Source of the DNA: Actinomycetes bacterium
GTDB taxonomy: Bacteria > Actinomycetota > Acidimicrobiia > Acidimicrobiales > Ilumatobacteraceae
Length of the DNA: 64,000 nucleotides
Direction of reading: 5' to 3'
NCBI GenBank assembly: GCA_027491335.1
Contig: JAIXWJ010000065.1
Span: 21,735 to 85,734 of the forward strand
Shown: one piece after another, positions 44,890 to 53,684 of the stretch
Layout: the number at the start of each line of letters is the position of its first letter
Numbering within the stretch: position 1 is the stretch's first letter
Notes under the pieces: generated by a model
The model's database searches: none
What the model was told of the DNA's origin: nothing
Seen by the model: only the letters and a program-made list of their open reading frames with translations
Program-made: the position numbers and the translations under genes

Positions 44890-46518
44890 ATGAGCAACTG
44901 GAAGTTCGCCGATCTGTACGAGGCGATCGCCGCCAAGATTCCGGACCATCCCTGTCAGATTCAGGGTGATCGCATCGTGTCGTGGGGCGACTTCAACCGT
45001 CGCGCGAGCGCGTTGGCCGCCGACATGCTGGAGGCCGGACTCACGCATCAGAGCAAGGTGGCGGCGTACCTTCAGAATTGTCCGGAGTATCTCGAAACGT
45101 ACGTGGCGGCGTTCAAGGGCGGGTTCGTTCCGGTCAACACGAACTATCGATACGGGCCCGACGAGGTCACCTATCTCTTCGACAACGCCGAGGCCGAGGC
45201 CGTGGTGTTCCATTCCACGTTCACGGCTCTCGTCGAGCAGGTGCGCGGGAACTTGCCGGGAGTGAAGCGTTGGTATTGCGTCGTCGAGCCCGGCGATTCG
45301 GTGCCCTCGTGGGCCGAGGACTACCGCGTCGTCGTCGGACGCGACGCACCCCACCGAGTGGAGGGTCCGTGGGGTCGCAGCGGTGACGATCTTCTGTTGT
45401 TGTACACGGGCGGAACCACGGGCATGCCCAAGGGCGTGATGTGGCGACAGGACGATCTGTTCAACGTGGTCGGCGCCGGCGGCAACGTCGCGTTGGGTAT
45501 CCCGCCGGGCGACTCGGTCGAAGAACTGGTCGATCGCATCGACCCCGCCGGACGCGGACTCGTGGTGCTGTCGGCCTGCCCGTTGATGCACGGGACCGGT
45601 CAGTTCACCAGCTTGATCGCCATGAATCTCGGTGGCGCCGCGGTCACGCTGCCGTCGCGGTCGTTCGACGTGAGCGAACTGTTCGACAGCATCGAACGTC
45701 ATCGGGTGCAGACTCTGGTGATCGTCGGCCAAGCTTTCGCGGGGCCGATGCTCGAGCATCTGAACGCGAACCCCACCGGACGCGATCTGTCGAGCCTCAT
45801 CATGATCACCTCGTCGGGCGTGATGTGGAGTCAGGAGAACAAGGACGGCCTCTTGCGCCATCTGGCCCACGTGATGTTGTTCGACTCCTTCGGATCGTCG
45901 GAGGCGGTGGGGATGGGTGGCTCCATCAGTCGCGCCGGAGAGGCCGCCACCAAGACCGCCACCTTCGCTCTGGGGCCCACGTGCGCGGTGTTCACCGAGG
46001 ATGGTCGACGCGTGGTTCCGGGAAGTGGGGAGCGGGGACTGGTTGCCGTTGGAGGGTTCATCCCCCTTGGTTATTTCCGAGACGAGGCCAAGACGGCTCA
46101 GACGTTCCGCATGTTCGAGGGACAACGTTGGAGCGTGCCCGGTGATTGGGCCGAGATCGCCGCCGACGGGAGTTTGATCCTGTTGGGGCGGGGTTCGGTG
46201 TGCATCAACACCGGTGGCGAGAAGGTCTTCCCCGAGGAAGTGGAAGAGGCTTTGAAGAAGCACCCGTCGGTGCGTGACGCGGTCGCCGTCGGCATCCCCG
46301 ATGATCGCTTCGGCGAAACGATCTGTGCCGTCGTGGAGGCCGAACCCGGTCAGTCGCCCGAGTTGTCGATATTGGCCGATCATGTGAAGTCGCATTTGGC
46401 CGCGTACAAGGCCCCGCGTCAACTGGTTCTGATCGACACCATCGGCCGCGCACCGAACGGCAAGGTCGATTACAAGCGCTTGAAGGCCCACGCTCTGGAA
46501 CGACTGGGTCGCGCCTGA
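44890..46518 (+). CDS. Acyl-CoA synthetase (AMP-forming, FadD-like)
   Basis: 542 aa. LYTGGTTGMPKGVMW, FGSSEAVGMGGS, LLGRGSVCINTGGEKVFPEEVEEAL, and the Lys in RAPNGKVDYKRLK. Close paralogue of the enzyme at 5194, sharing the TGGTTG P-loop and the NYRY segment. ATG at 44890 chosen from GGGGGAGAAC. Overlaps the next gene by one base (TGATG at 46516-46520). Confidence 0.92.
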   Translation: MSNWKFADLYEAIAAKIPDHPCQIQGDRIVSWGDFNRRASALAADMLEAGLTHQSKVAAYLQNCPEYLETYVAAFKGGFVPVNTNYRYGPDEVTYLFDNAEAEAVVFHSTFTALVEQVRGNLPGVKRWYCVVEPGDSVPSWAEDYRVVVGRDAPHRVEGPWGRSGDDLLLLYTGGTTGMPKGVMWRQDDLFNVVGAGGNVALGIPPGDSVEELVDRIDPAGRGLVVLSACPLMHGTGQFTSLIAMNLGGAAVTLPSRSFDVSELFDSIERHRVQTLVIVGQAFAGPMLEHLNANPTGRDLSSLIMITSSGVMWSQENKDGLLRHLAHVMLFDSFGSSEAVGMGGSISRAGEAATKTATFALGPTCAVFTEDGRRVVPGSGERGLVAVGGFIPLGYFRDEAKTAQTFRMFEGQRWSVPGDWAEIAADGSLILLGRGSVCINTGGEKVFPEEVEEALKKHPSVRDAVAVGIPDDRFGETICAVVEAEPGQSPELSILADHVKSHLAAYKAPRQLVLIDTIGRAPNGKVDYKRLKAHALERLGRA

Positions 46519-47390
46519 TGGCGGCCGCCGAACGCTCGGCGGATCTTCGCCGTCGACTGGCGGCTGGAGAGTCCGTTCTCATGCCGGGGGTGTGGGACGC
46601 GCTGTCGGCCCGCATCGTCGCGGCCGCGGGATTCTCCACCGCGTTCGTCAGTGGCTTCGCGGTGTCGGGATCGTTGCTCGGTTTGCCCGACGTGGGACAC
46701 ATCGGACAGACCGAGATGGCCGACGTCGCGCGGCGAGCGTCGTCGGTCGCGCCGAACCTGAACCTCGTCGTCGATGCCGACACCGGGTACGGGAACGCCA
46801 TGAACGTCGCGCGCACCGTCGAAATCTGGGAGCGATCGGGGGCGGCGGGGATCTTCATCGAGGACCAGGTGTGGCCCAAGCGATGCGGACACATGTCGGG
46901 CAAGTCGGTCGTTCCGGTTGAGGACTGGCTGTCGAAGCTGCGCGCGGCCTGCGAGCGGCGCACGCATCTCCACGTGACGGCGCGCACCGACGCTCGTGGC
47001 GCTCTGGGTCTGGACGAGGCGATCGAGCGGGGTCGTATGGCACGGGACCTCGGAGTGGACGCGGTGTTCGTGGAAGCACCCGAGAGCGTCGCGGAACTGG
47101 AGACCATCGCCGAGGCCCTGACCGATGTGGTGTTGGTGGCCAACATGGTGGAAAAGGGACGCACTCCGTTGTTGACCCCATCGGAGTTGTCCGAACGGGG
47201 ATTCTCGATGATCGTCTCGCCCTTGTCGTTGCTGTTGTCGGCGGCCCGGGCCATGAGCGAGGCGGCGTCCACGTTGTCGGTCTCGGGCACCATGCGCGAG
47301 CACCTGGACGGTCTGATGTCGTTCGACGACTTCAATGCCGTGGTGGGTCTGCCCGAGCATCGTCGCGAGGAGTCTCGGTTCGCCGAATGA
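46518..47390 (+). CDS. Isocitrate lyase/PEP mutase-family protein
   Basis: 290 aa TIM barrel. VDADTGYGNAMN binds Mg, GIFIEDQVWPKRCGHMSG contains the lyase-type K-R-C-G-H catalytic loop, and VTARTDARGALG follows. The KRCGH motif favours a lyase (methylisocitrate or oxaloacetate type) over a phosphonomutase. Coupled to the synthetase upstream; may cleave a C4-C6 diacid released by the pathway. Confidence 0.85.
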   Translation: MAAAERSADLRRRLAAGESVLMPGVWDALSARIVAAAGFSTAFVSGFAVSGSLLGLPDVGHIGQTEMADVARRASSVAPNLNLVVDADTGYGNAMNVARTVEIWERSGAAGIFIEDQVWPKRCGHMSGKSVVPVEDWLSKLRAACERRTHLHVTARTDARGALGLDEAIERGRMARDLGVDAVFVEAPESVAELETIAEALTDVVLVANMVEKGRTPLLTPSELSERGFSMIVSPLSLLLSAARAMSEAASTLSVSGTMREHLDGLMSFDDFNAVVGLPEHRREESRFAE

Positions 47391-47431
47391 TCCGGTGTCG
47401 GCGGGCGTCGACTTCGGTAGGCTGGAGTTGT

Positions 47432-47568
47432 TCATCCAGAGTGGTCCGGGCAACCGGACCCGGCAACCTGGGCGGAAGCCCCAAGGTGCCTCCCGAGTCG
47501 AGTTCTCCCACGAGAACCGGTCTCGGGGATGTGGTCGGCGAGAGCCGGCAACGAAGCTTCCCGGATGA
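47432..47568 (+). promoter_or_regulatory. SAM riboswitch (SAM-I/SAM-IV clan)
   Basis: Leader of metX with the conserved core of S-adenosylmethionine sensors: TCATCCAGAGTGG opening, hairpin TCCGGGCAACCGGA, CCGGCAACCTGG, hairpin GGGCGGAAGCCC, AAGGTGCC, then a stem CCCGAG (47492-47497)/CTCGGG (47522-47527). The P1 strand TCATCC (47432-47437) can pair with GGATG (47527-47531) or with GGATGA (47563-47568), so two states are possible. A GAGA-loop hairpin (47534-47549) lies between. It would lower metX expression when SAM is high; exact subclass unresolved. Confidence 0.85.
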
Positions 47569-47633
47569 GCACCAGCATCAGTTCGACGACGTCATTTCGA
47601 TGATCCGTCGATGACGACGAGAGGAGCTCAGCC

Positions 47634-48800
47634 ATGGCGAAGAATCCGCTGCCCGCATCCGGGGCCTGGCGTATGGGTGACCCCGTCGGCAATCGCCGTT
47701 TCTTCGCCTTGCCCGCCGAACGAAAGCTGGCCATCGACGTGGGTGCGGTGATGGAGGGAGTCACCACCGCCTACGAAACGTGGGGCACTCTGAACTCGGA
47801 CGCGTCCAACGCAATTCTCCTGTGTCATGCGTGGACCGGCGACAGTCACGTGGCCGGTCGCGCGGGCGAGGGTCACCCCACGCCGGGTTGGTGGGAAGGC
47901 GCCATCGGTCCGGGTCTGGCCGTGGACACGAACCAGTTTTTCGTGGTGTGCGCCAACGTGCTCGGTGGTTGTCAGGGTTCCACCGGTCCGTCGTCATCTC
48001 ACCCGCTCGACGGAACGCCGTACGGGTCGCGCTTTCCCGTGATCACCATTCGCGACATGGTGCGCGTGCAGGCCCGTCTGGCCGATCATCTGGGGGTTCG
48101 GCGTTGGCACGCCGTCATCGGCGGCTCGATGGGTGGCATGCAGGTTCTGGAGTGGGCGGTCACCTTCCCCGAGCGGGTCGGAGCGATCATGCCCATCGCG
48201 ACCTGTGCGCAGGCCTCGGCACAACAAATCGCCTGGGGTTCGATCGGTCGTCGTGGGATCACCAACGATCCGAAGTGGCGTGGTGGTGATTACTACGACG
48301 CCGAACCCGGAGACGGTCCGCACGAAGGTCTGTCGACCGCGCGCATGGTGGCTCAGGTGACGTTCCGCAGTGACAACGTTTTCACCGATCGATTCGGTCG
48401 CGACATGGTCGGAGGATCGGGTTCCTCGACGTTGGCGCTCGAGCAACAGTTCGAGGTGGAGCGCTATCTCGAGTATCACGGCGAGAAGTTGTGTCGCCGT
48501 TTCGATGCCAACAGTTACATCGCCATCGGAAAAGCGATGGATCTGCACGACGTCGGTCGGTCGCGCGGAGGCCTGGCGGCGGCGATGAAGCGGGTGACGA
48601 TGCCCACGTTGACGATGGGAATCTGGAGCGACTTCCTGTATCCCGTGTATCAGCAGCTGCAGATTCGCGACATGGTGGCGGCCAACGGAGCGCGTTCGGA
48701 GTACGTCGAGGTGGATTCACCGCACGGCCACGACGCCTTCCTGATCGAATTGGATCAGGTGGGTCCGGCGGTCAAGCGCTTCATCGAGACGCTGGATTAG
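47634..48800 (+). CDS. metX: Homoserine O-acyltransferase
   Basis: 388 aa alpha/beta hydrolase: homoserine + acyl-CoA to O-acylhomoserine, the committed step of methionine synthesis. GGSMGGMQVLEWAV carries the nucleophilic Ser; the Asp/His pair is near WSDFLYP and SPHGHDAF. SAM riboswitch upstream and GAGAGGAGCTCAGCC as ribosome site. The usual partner metY is not in the window. Acetyl versus succinyl donor is not settled. Confidence 0.92.
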   Translation: MAKNPLPASGAWRMGDPVGNRRFFALPAERKLAIDVGAVMEGVTTAYETWGTLNSDASNAILLCHAWTGDSHVAGRAGEGHPTPGWWEGAIGPGLAVDTNQFFVVCANVLGGCQGSTGPSSSHPLDGTPYGSRFPVITIRDMVRVQARLADHLGVRRWHAVIGGSMGGMQVLEWAVTFPERVGAIMPIATCAQASAQQIAWGSIGRRGITNDPKWRGGDYYDAEPGDGPHEGLSTARMVAQVTFRSDNVFTDRFGRDMVGGSGSSTLALEQQFEVERYLEYHGEKLCRRFDANSYIAIGKAMDLHDVGRSRGGLAAAMKRVTMPTLTMGIWSDFLYPVYQQLQIRDMVAANGARSEYVEVDSPHGHDAFLIELDQVGPAVKRFIETLD

Positions 48801-49225
48801 TCGGCCTCGTGGTCGACGGTCCCGTGACCGCGCGATTCCGTTTCCGATTCCGGTGCCGTTGTCGTCGTCATCGAGGTGAGCGCCGCGAGTGTGCGACTAC
48901 GTCGAGGGAGACGCAGCAACACGTCTTGCTCGCCGCGCAACAGAGCGACCTTCGTGCGTCGCGAGCCCTCGCCGGTTCGCGCGAGTTGGTAGATGCCGTC
49001 GAGGTGCGCGTGTCGGCGACGTCGTGCGGTGATGAGGATGGAGCCGTTGTCCACGCTGCCGCGCACTTCGACCCACGACGGCTCACCCTTGCGCTCGAAG
49101 CGGGATGCTCGGGCGACGAAATGACGACCGTCGCGGCTGGACCAATGCGGTTCGAGGCCGAAGGCGCCGATCGCGGCGGCCACGAAGACGACCCCGAGGA
49201 TGGCCAGAACGACGGCGTTGTTCAC
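48797..49225 (-). CDS. Hypothetical membrane-anchored protein
   Basis: 142 aa. One N-terminal helix (AVVLAILGVVFVAAAIGAFG) then a basic soluble part and an acidic Thr-rich tail. No family recognised. GTG at 49225 has AAAACT 6 bases upstream, a leaderless start. Its 3' end overlaps metX by 4 bases on the other strand. Confidence 0.65.
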   Translation of the reverse strand: MNNAVVLAILGVVFVAAAIGAFGLEPHWSSRDGRHFVARASRFERKGEPSWVEVRGSVDNGSILITARRRRHAHLDGIYQLARTGEGSRRTKVALLRGEQDVLLRLPRRSRTLAALTSMTTTTAPESETESRGHGTVDHEAD

Positions 49226-49272
49226 CGCCCGAGTTTTCCACGTTCGAGGTGACGCGGAGGCTCGCGAGCCGA

Positions 49273-49287
49273 CACACTTGTCCCATT
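49273..49287 (+). promoter_or_regulatory. -10 element and ATT start of the glycosylase gene
   Basis: CACACT (49273-49278), 6 bases (TGTCCC), then ATT at 49285, the codon directly before the essential proline. Same -10 to start spacing as the other leaderless genes here. Confidence 0.5.
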
Positions 49288-50061
49288 CCTGAGATCCTCG
49301 AAGTGGAGATGTTCCGACGGGCCAGTGCGGCCGTGATCGGTCGCCGGATCACGAGTGTGGTCGCCGATGATCCCATCGTCGTGCCGACTCCGGAGGTGGT
49401 GCGCGCGGTGTCGGGGGGTCGGGTGGTCGACGTCGTTCGCCACGGCAAGGTGATGGGCATCGTGGTGCGACATCAGCGCCGTGAGCAGACAATCGACGTG
49501 CACTTCGGCATGTCGGGTCGGGTGATCGTGGACGGACGATCACCCATCGAGGAGTTGGCGTACGGCGCATCCGACGATTCGCGGTGGCACCGTTTCGTGC
49601 TGGTCTTCGAGCGAGGATCCTTGGTGCTCAGTGACCCGCGTCGGTTCGCGCGGGTCACGTCGGCCGATGATCGTGCGCCGTTGGGGCCCGATGCTTGGTC
49701 GATCGACTTGCGCACCTTTCGCGAACGCCTGGGTGGCCGTCGTACCGCGGTGAAGGCGGCTCTCTTGGACCAATCTCTCGTGGCGGGTCTCGGAAACATG
49801 CTGGTGGACGAGATTCTGATGTTGTCCGCCGTCGATCCACGGCGCTCGGTGGCGTCGTTGGACGCTCGAACCGTGGCGTCGATCCACCGACACACACGAG
49901 CGGTCCTGGACCGCCTGTGGAAGCGCGGAGGTAGCCACGCCGGTGATCTGGCCGCCGAATTGCGTCGTCCGGGGGCCCCGTGCCCGCGTGACGGTGCGGC
50001 GATGGTTCGGGGCACGGTTGGGGGCCGGACCACCTTCTGGTGCCCCCAGCATCAATTCTGA
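49285..50061 (+). CDS. Fpg/Nei-family DNA glycosylase (ATT start)
   Basis: 258 aa. Fpg enzymes need Pro immediately after the initiator Met; here PEILEVEMFRR (usual PELPEVE) follows the codon ATT at 49285, with no ATG, GTG or TTG that would leave Pro second. VRHGKVMG holds the beta-hairpin Lys and HFGMSGRV the next strand. The C-terminal zinc finger is unusual: CPRD...WCPQH, with Asp and His where CxxC pairs normally stand. It would excise oxidised bases. Divergent from 49225. Confidence 0.82.
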   Translation: MPEILEVEMFRRASAAVIGRRITSVVADDPIVVPTPEVVRAVSGGRVVDVVRHGKVMGIVVRHQRREQTIDVHFGMSGRVIVDGRSPIEELAYGASDDSRWHRFVLVFERGSLVLSDPRRFARVTSADDRAPLGPDAWSIDLRTFRERLGGRRTAVKAALLDQSLVAGLGNMLVDEILMLSAVDPRRSVASLDARTVASIHRHTRAVLDRLWKRGGSHAGDLAAELRRPGAPCPRDGAAMVRGTVGGRTTFWCPQHQF

Positions 50062-50110
50062 AGCGTCACGTGGCGTCTCATCGGCCGTCGGATACGACAG
50101 ACTGTCAGCC

Positions 50111-50758
50111 GTGATGGGCCCCATTCATTCGTACCTCGCGGTCGAGACCACCACGGTCTCCGACAGCGGCAACACGATGGTGGTCCTGGTGGTCACCTTC
50201 TTGCTGGTGTTGGCCGGTGCGGCGCTGGCCGCCTTGGGTTATTGGTACTGGAAGAGCACCATCCCTGATCCCGAGTCTCTCGGGCCGTTGCACTCCATGA
50301 GTTCGCGCTCGTTTTCCTCGCTCGACGAGGTGGAGCAACGGCGCGCGCTGGATTCGTTGCGACCTTCGCTGGCGGCAATTCCCTCGACGCCGGACGTTGC
50401 TCCGACGCGCGCCGAGTCCGACATCGAGGTCGACGCCATCGAACCCGAGCCGGTGGCTCGCGACCAGCGGGTGTTCGATGAACTCGTCGCGGAATCGACG
50501 GTGCCCGCACCCGTGGTGCCCTCGACGGAGAGCCGTCGACGCGAGGTTGCCGCGTTCGAATTCGACGACGAAGACGAATCATGGCCCGGCGACGACTGGT
50601 CCGACTTGGACGCGCTCCAGTCGTCGGAGCCCGAGATCCTGAGCGAGATCTTTCACGAGGAGCCACGTTCTCGTCGTTCGGCCCTACGGAACGAGGAACC
50701 GGGCGCCTCGCGCGACGTCGCTCCCGCACCCGCGCCCATCGACCCGCTCATCGGCTGA
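50111..50758 (+). CDS. Hypothetical single-pass membrane protein
   Basis: 215 aa. N-terminal hydrophobic helix near residues 20-43 (VVLVVTFLLVLAGAALAALG) followed by YWYWK, then a long acidic Pro/Glu/Ser-rich cytoplasmic region. No family recognised. GTG at 50111 (VMGPIHSYLAV) with CAGACT 7 bases upstream; ATG at 50114 is the alternative. Confidence 0.6.
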   Translation: MMGPIHSYLAVETTTVSDSGNTMVVLVVTFLLVLAGAALAALGYWYWKSTIPDPESLGPLHSMSSRSFSSLDEVEQRRALDSLRPSLAAIPSTPDVAPTRAESDIEVDAIEPEPVARDQRVFDELVAESTVPAPVVPSTESRRREVAAFEFDDEDESWPGDDWSDLDALQSSEPEILSEIFHEEPRSRRSALRNEEPGASRDVAPAPAPIDPLIG

Positions 50759-50791
50759 GCTCGGTTTCCTCGTCGCGCGGTGGTCGACGGC

Positions 50792-50797
50792 TACCGT
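50792..50797 (+). promoter_or_regulatory. -10 box TACCGT, leaderless
   Basis: TACCGT, 6 bases (TGGGGC), ATG at 50804. Best-formed example on the plus strand. Confidence 0.6.
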
Positions 50798-50803
50798 TGG
50801 GGC

Positions 50804-51031
50804 ATGGCTCAACTGGACCTCGACGCGATGATCACCCGTTTCAAGGCTCGCGCGGCGGCGGTGAAGCAGCGGCCGTTGCCGCCCGTGGCCGGTGAAGAGC
50901 GCGCACGCTTCATCGAGCAGGCCCAACTCGACTTCCAGGATTTCGCCTTGGTCGGAGACGCGACCGCATCGATCGAGGACGGCATCTTGGTGTTGCGCGT
51001 GGACTTGCGCCCCGACGCGGCCAAAAAGTGA
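50804..51031 (+). CDS. Small hypothetical protein (75 aa)
   Basis: MAQLDLDAMITRFKARAAAVKQRPLPP, then two short beta stretches. No family recognised. The leaderless promoter and a GTG overlap with the transporter start (51028-51031) argue that it is a real gene co-expressed with the DMT transporter. Confidence 0.7.
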   Translation: MAQLDLDAMITRFKARAAAVKQRPLPPVAGEERARFIEQAQLDFQDFALVGDATASIEDGILVLRVDLRPDAAKK

Positions 51032-51906
51032 TCCAGTCGAACCGGAGAGGTTCGGACTGGGCGATTCCCGCGGTGGTTCTGGCCACCGTGGCGTGGGGGT
51101 TGGGTCCCTTGATGGTGCGGGCCATGGACGTGTCCGGTTACACCACCGCGTTGTTTCGCATGTGGTTGGGTGCGCCGGCGATGGTGGTGGCGGCGCGCCT
51201 GTTCGGTCGGCCCGTTCGTTGGGCCGATGTCCGCACCTGCGCACTGCCGGGTTGCTTTTTCGGTGGCTCGATGATGATGGGCTTCGTGGCGGTTCGTGAG
51301 ACGTCCATCGCCAACGCCACGTTGATCGGTGCTCTCACTCCGGCCATCTTGCTGCTCGGAGCCAACCGGCTGGTCGGTGAACGCAGCGACCTGAAACGTC
51401 TGCCGTTCGCGTTGATCGCCTTCACCGGGCTGGCCGTGGTGATCCTGGCGGGGGCCAACACCGATGGGGCGTCGTTGTTCGGTGATCTCCTCGCCGGAGT
51501 GAACGTCTGTTGTTTCACGATCTACTTCCTCACCTTGAAGCGGCGTCGAAACGAGGGCATGGATGGCTGGGCGTTCCTGGCCGGTGTGTTCATCGTGGGA
51601 ACGATCGTCATCACCCCGTTTTGCATCGTCATGGGAGACGACACGACGGCCCTGTCGCTGTCCGATGTGGGTTTCCTGTTGGCCATGGTGGCCGGACCCG
51701 GGTTGGTGGGGCACGGGTTGATCTCGTGGGCCAGTCGGCACATCCCGGTGACCACCACGTCGTTGTTGACCCTCGGCAGTCCGGTGATCTCGGTTTTCGG
51801 AGGATGGCTCGTGTACGACCAGCATCTGGGCGGGGCGCAGGTGTTGGGGGCGGCCTTGGTGCTGGGGGGACTGGCCGGGAGCGTGTGGGATCGAAGCACC
51901 GCCTGA
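51028..51906 (+). CDS. EamA/DMT-family transporter
   Basis: 292 aa with ten hydrophobic helices in two EamA repeats (WAIPAVVLATVAWGLGPLMVR and GDLLAGVNVCCFTIYFLTLK). Exports or imports metabolites such as amino acids or nucleosides; substrate unknown. GTG start overlaps the preceding stop. Confidence 0.85.
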   Translation: MIQSNRRGSDWAIPAVVLATVAWGLGPLMVRAMDVSGYTTALFRMWLGAPAMVVAARLFGRPVRWADVRTCALPGCFFGGSMMMGFVAVRETSIANATLIGALTPAILLLGANRLVGERSDLKRLPFALIAFTGLAVVILAGANTDGASLFGDLLAGVNVCCFTIYFLTLKRRRNEGMDGWAFLAGVFIVGTIVITPFCIVMGDDTTALSLSDVGFLLAMVAGPGLVGHGLISWASRHIPVTTTSLLTLGSPVISVFGGWLVYDQHLGGAQVLGAALVLGGLAGSVWDRSTA

Positions 51907-51915
51907 CCGGCGGGG

Positions 51916-51943
51916 TTGTCGCTCGCAGGGGGACCGGTAAACT
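51916..51943 (+). promoter_or_regulatory. tRNA-Gly promoter
   Basis: TTGTCG (51916-51921), 16-base spacer, TAAACT (51938-51943), 10 bases before the tRNA. Confidence 0.55.
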
Positions 51944-51953
51944 TGGGGCACCT

Positions 51954-52029
51954 GCGGATGTGGCTCAGTTGGTAGAGCATCACCTTGCCAAGGTGAGGGT
52001 CGCGAGTTCGAATCTCGTCATCCGCTCCA
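51954..52029 (+). tRNA. tRNA-Gly (anticodon GCC), CCA encoded
   Basis: Acceptor GCGGATG pairs with CATCCGC; D loop AGTTGGTA; anticodon loop TTGCCAA; T loop TTCGAAT. Discriminator T then CCA in the DNA. Confidence 0.96.
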
Positions 52030-52033
52030 GATC

Positions 52034-52067
52034 GAAGACCCGGCCTCGTGCCGGGTCTTCGGCTTTT
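52034..52067 (+). terminator. Intrinsic terminator after tRNA-Gly
   Basis: GAAGACCCGGC / GCCGGGTCTTC, 11-bp perfect stem, loop CTCGT, then GGCTTTT. Confidence 0.85.
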
Positions 52068-52156
52068 CCGGCCCGCTGTTTCCAGCCCACCAAGGTCATC
52101 TGGCGGTGCTGACTAGCCTCGGCCAGTGCCGACGCGGCGACGCGAGTGGAGGACTG

Positions 52157-53185
52157 ATGGGGGCTTGGGACGAATTCGGTGACGCGGTGACCTCCGCCGT
52201 GAATCACATGCGCAACGATCCCGATCCGTTGAACGATCGGGAGTTGGCCGATCTGGATCAGTACGTGCTGCGGATCCTGGCGGCGACGGCTCAGAGTTCG
52301 TCGCTACGCCTCGATCCGGATCGACCCGAGTTTCTTCCGATGCTCGACAGCGTCCGGTACCTGGGGGCATCGGGTCCCGACATCGACTACGACGTGGCGG
52401 CCCTGCGCCCCGGCGGTCGCTACCGGATCTCTGGACGCCGGGGAGAGGCCACGTTCGTCGGAATCGCCGTGTACGCCGGGGCGGGAGACAAGGGCGCCAC
52501 CGCCATCGTGGAGTCCGTCGACGTCGATCGCATCGTCGCCCCCGACGGAACCTTCGTGTACGAGTTCCAGAACCCCGAGGCGGCGCGAGTGATCGTGCGC
52601 CAGTACTTCCACGATCGTGACGCACAGTCCGGTGGATCGTGGTCCATCGAGCGTCTGGACACCGCCGCATCGGGGACGCTCGGGCATCCGACGTCGGCTG
52701 AGATGGCCGGGCGCGTGGCCAACGTGTGCAAGTCGATCATGTGGAACGCTCGGCTGAACGTGTTGTGGACTCCCGAACGAAGGGCCCATCCGAACGAGTT
52801 CGTTCGTTTGTCATCCGACGACATCGTCGCGGCGATTCCGAATCCCGACGTCGTCTACTCCTTCGCGTGGTGGAAGCGCTCGCCCGATGAGGCGGTCGTG
52901 ATCGAGTTCGTCCCACCTCGAACCGACTATTGGTCATTGCAGCTGTGCGATCGTTGGTTCCAATGTCAGCCGGACCGACGCTCGAATCTTCACGACCGTC
53001 AGGTGCAGGCAAAGCCCGATGGCTCGGTGGTCCTCGTCATCGCCGACGGTGATCCCGGACATCCGAACTGGCTCGATTGCGCGGGGCACGAGGTTGGCAC
53101 CGCGTTCTTCCGTTGGCTGCATGCCGACATCGACGCGCAACCGACGTGCCGCACGGTGAAGGTCGCCGACGTCAAGAATCTTTGA
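52157..53185 (+). CDS. DUF1214-like domain protein
   Basis: 342 aa, soluble. The region DTAASGTLGHPTSAEM to WSLQLCDRWFQCQPDRR resembles DUF1214-type beta domains of unknown function; not firmly assigned. ATG at 52157 follows GTGGAGGACTG, with TAGCCT (52114-52119) as likely -10. Overlaps the convergent gene by 14 bases. Confidence 0.65.
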   Translation: MGAWDEFGDAVTSAVNHMRNDPDPLNDRELADLDQYVLRILAATAQSSSLRLDPDRPEFLPMLDSVRYLGASGPDIDYDVAALRPGGRYRISGRRGEATFVGIAVYAGAGDKGATAIVESVDVDRIVAPDGTFVYEFQNPEAARVIVRQYFHDRDAQSGGSWSIERLDTAASGTLGHPTSAEMAGRVANVCKSIMWNARLNVLWTPERRAHPNEFVRLSSDDIVAAIPNPDVVYSFAWWKRSPDEAVVIEFVPPRTDYWSLQLCDRWFQCQPDRRSNLHDRQVQAKPDGSVVLVIADGDPGHPNWLDCAGHEVGTAFFRWLHADIDAQPTCRTVKVADVKNL

Positions 53186-53609
53186 TGCCGGACTCCGGAA
53201 TCGGACGAACGAAGAAGCCGCGGTTCCATTCCTGCTTCTGTTCGCCATTCACGGTGATGCGCCATTCGTAGGCCTTGCCCGGTGGTAGCGACAGCTGGGG
53301 GATCTGCACGGCCATGTTCTGGTCGATGTCGGATCCGGGGCGTATGCCGGCCGGTCGATCCACGTTGAAGGTGATGTCGAGGGCCAGCGGGTTTCCGTTG
53401 GCCAAAGCGGGTCGGCCGTCCTCGTCGATCAACTCGGCGTGAAGGGTGATGTTGCGACCGGTCAGGTCGTAGGGGACCTTGGCCATGAACGCCAACGCAC
53501 TGGCGAACGGTCCGGGGCCCACCTGGCTCCAGCCGGCGCCCGCCATCATGATCTTGCCGTCGTGGGTGACGGCGTAGTCGGCCAGAACCACCTGAAGTTG
53601 AATCGTCAT
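53172..53609 (-). CDS. Hypothetical beta-rich protein
   Basis: 145 aa. Two beta-strand-rich halves (MTIQLQVVLADYAVTHDGKI, and KAYEWRITVNGEQKQEW), resembling an immunoglobulin-like sandwich; function unknown. ATG at 53609 follows GCGAGGAGGCCCCC. Confidence 0.7.
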   Translation of the reverse strand: MTIQLQVVLADYAVTHDGKIMMAGAGWSQVGPGPFASALAFMAKVPYDLTGRNITLHAELIDEDGRPALANGNPLALDITFNVDRPAGIRPGSDIDQNMAVQIPQLSLPPGKAYEWRITVNGEQKQEWNRGFFVRPIPESGIKDS

Positions 53610-53672
53610 GGGGGCCTCCTCGCTGGCGAAGGTTACCGGCGCCACCATCTCCCGTTGCCGTGACTCGTCCGT

Positions 53673-53678
53673 TACCGT
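53673..53678 (+). promoter_or_regulatory. -10 box TACCGT, leaderless GTG
   Basis: TACCGT, 6 bases (GACGTC), GTG at 53685. Decides the trmB start. Confidence 0.6.
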
Positions 53679-53684
53679 GACGTC

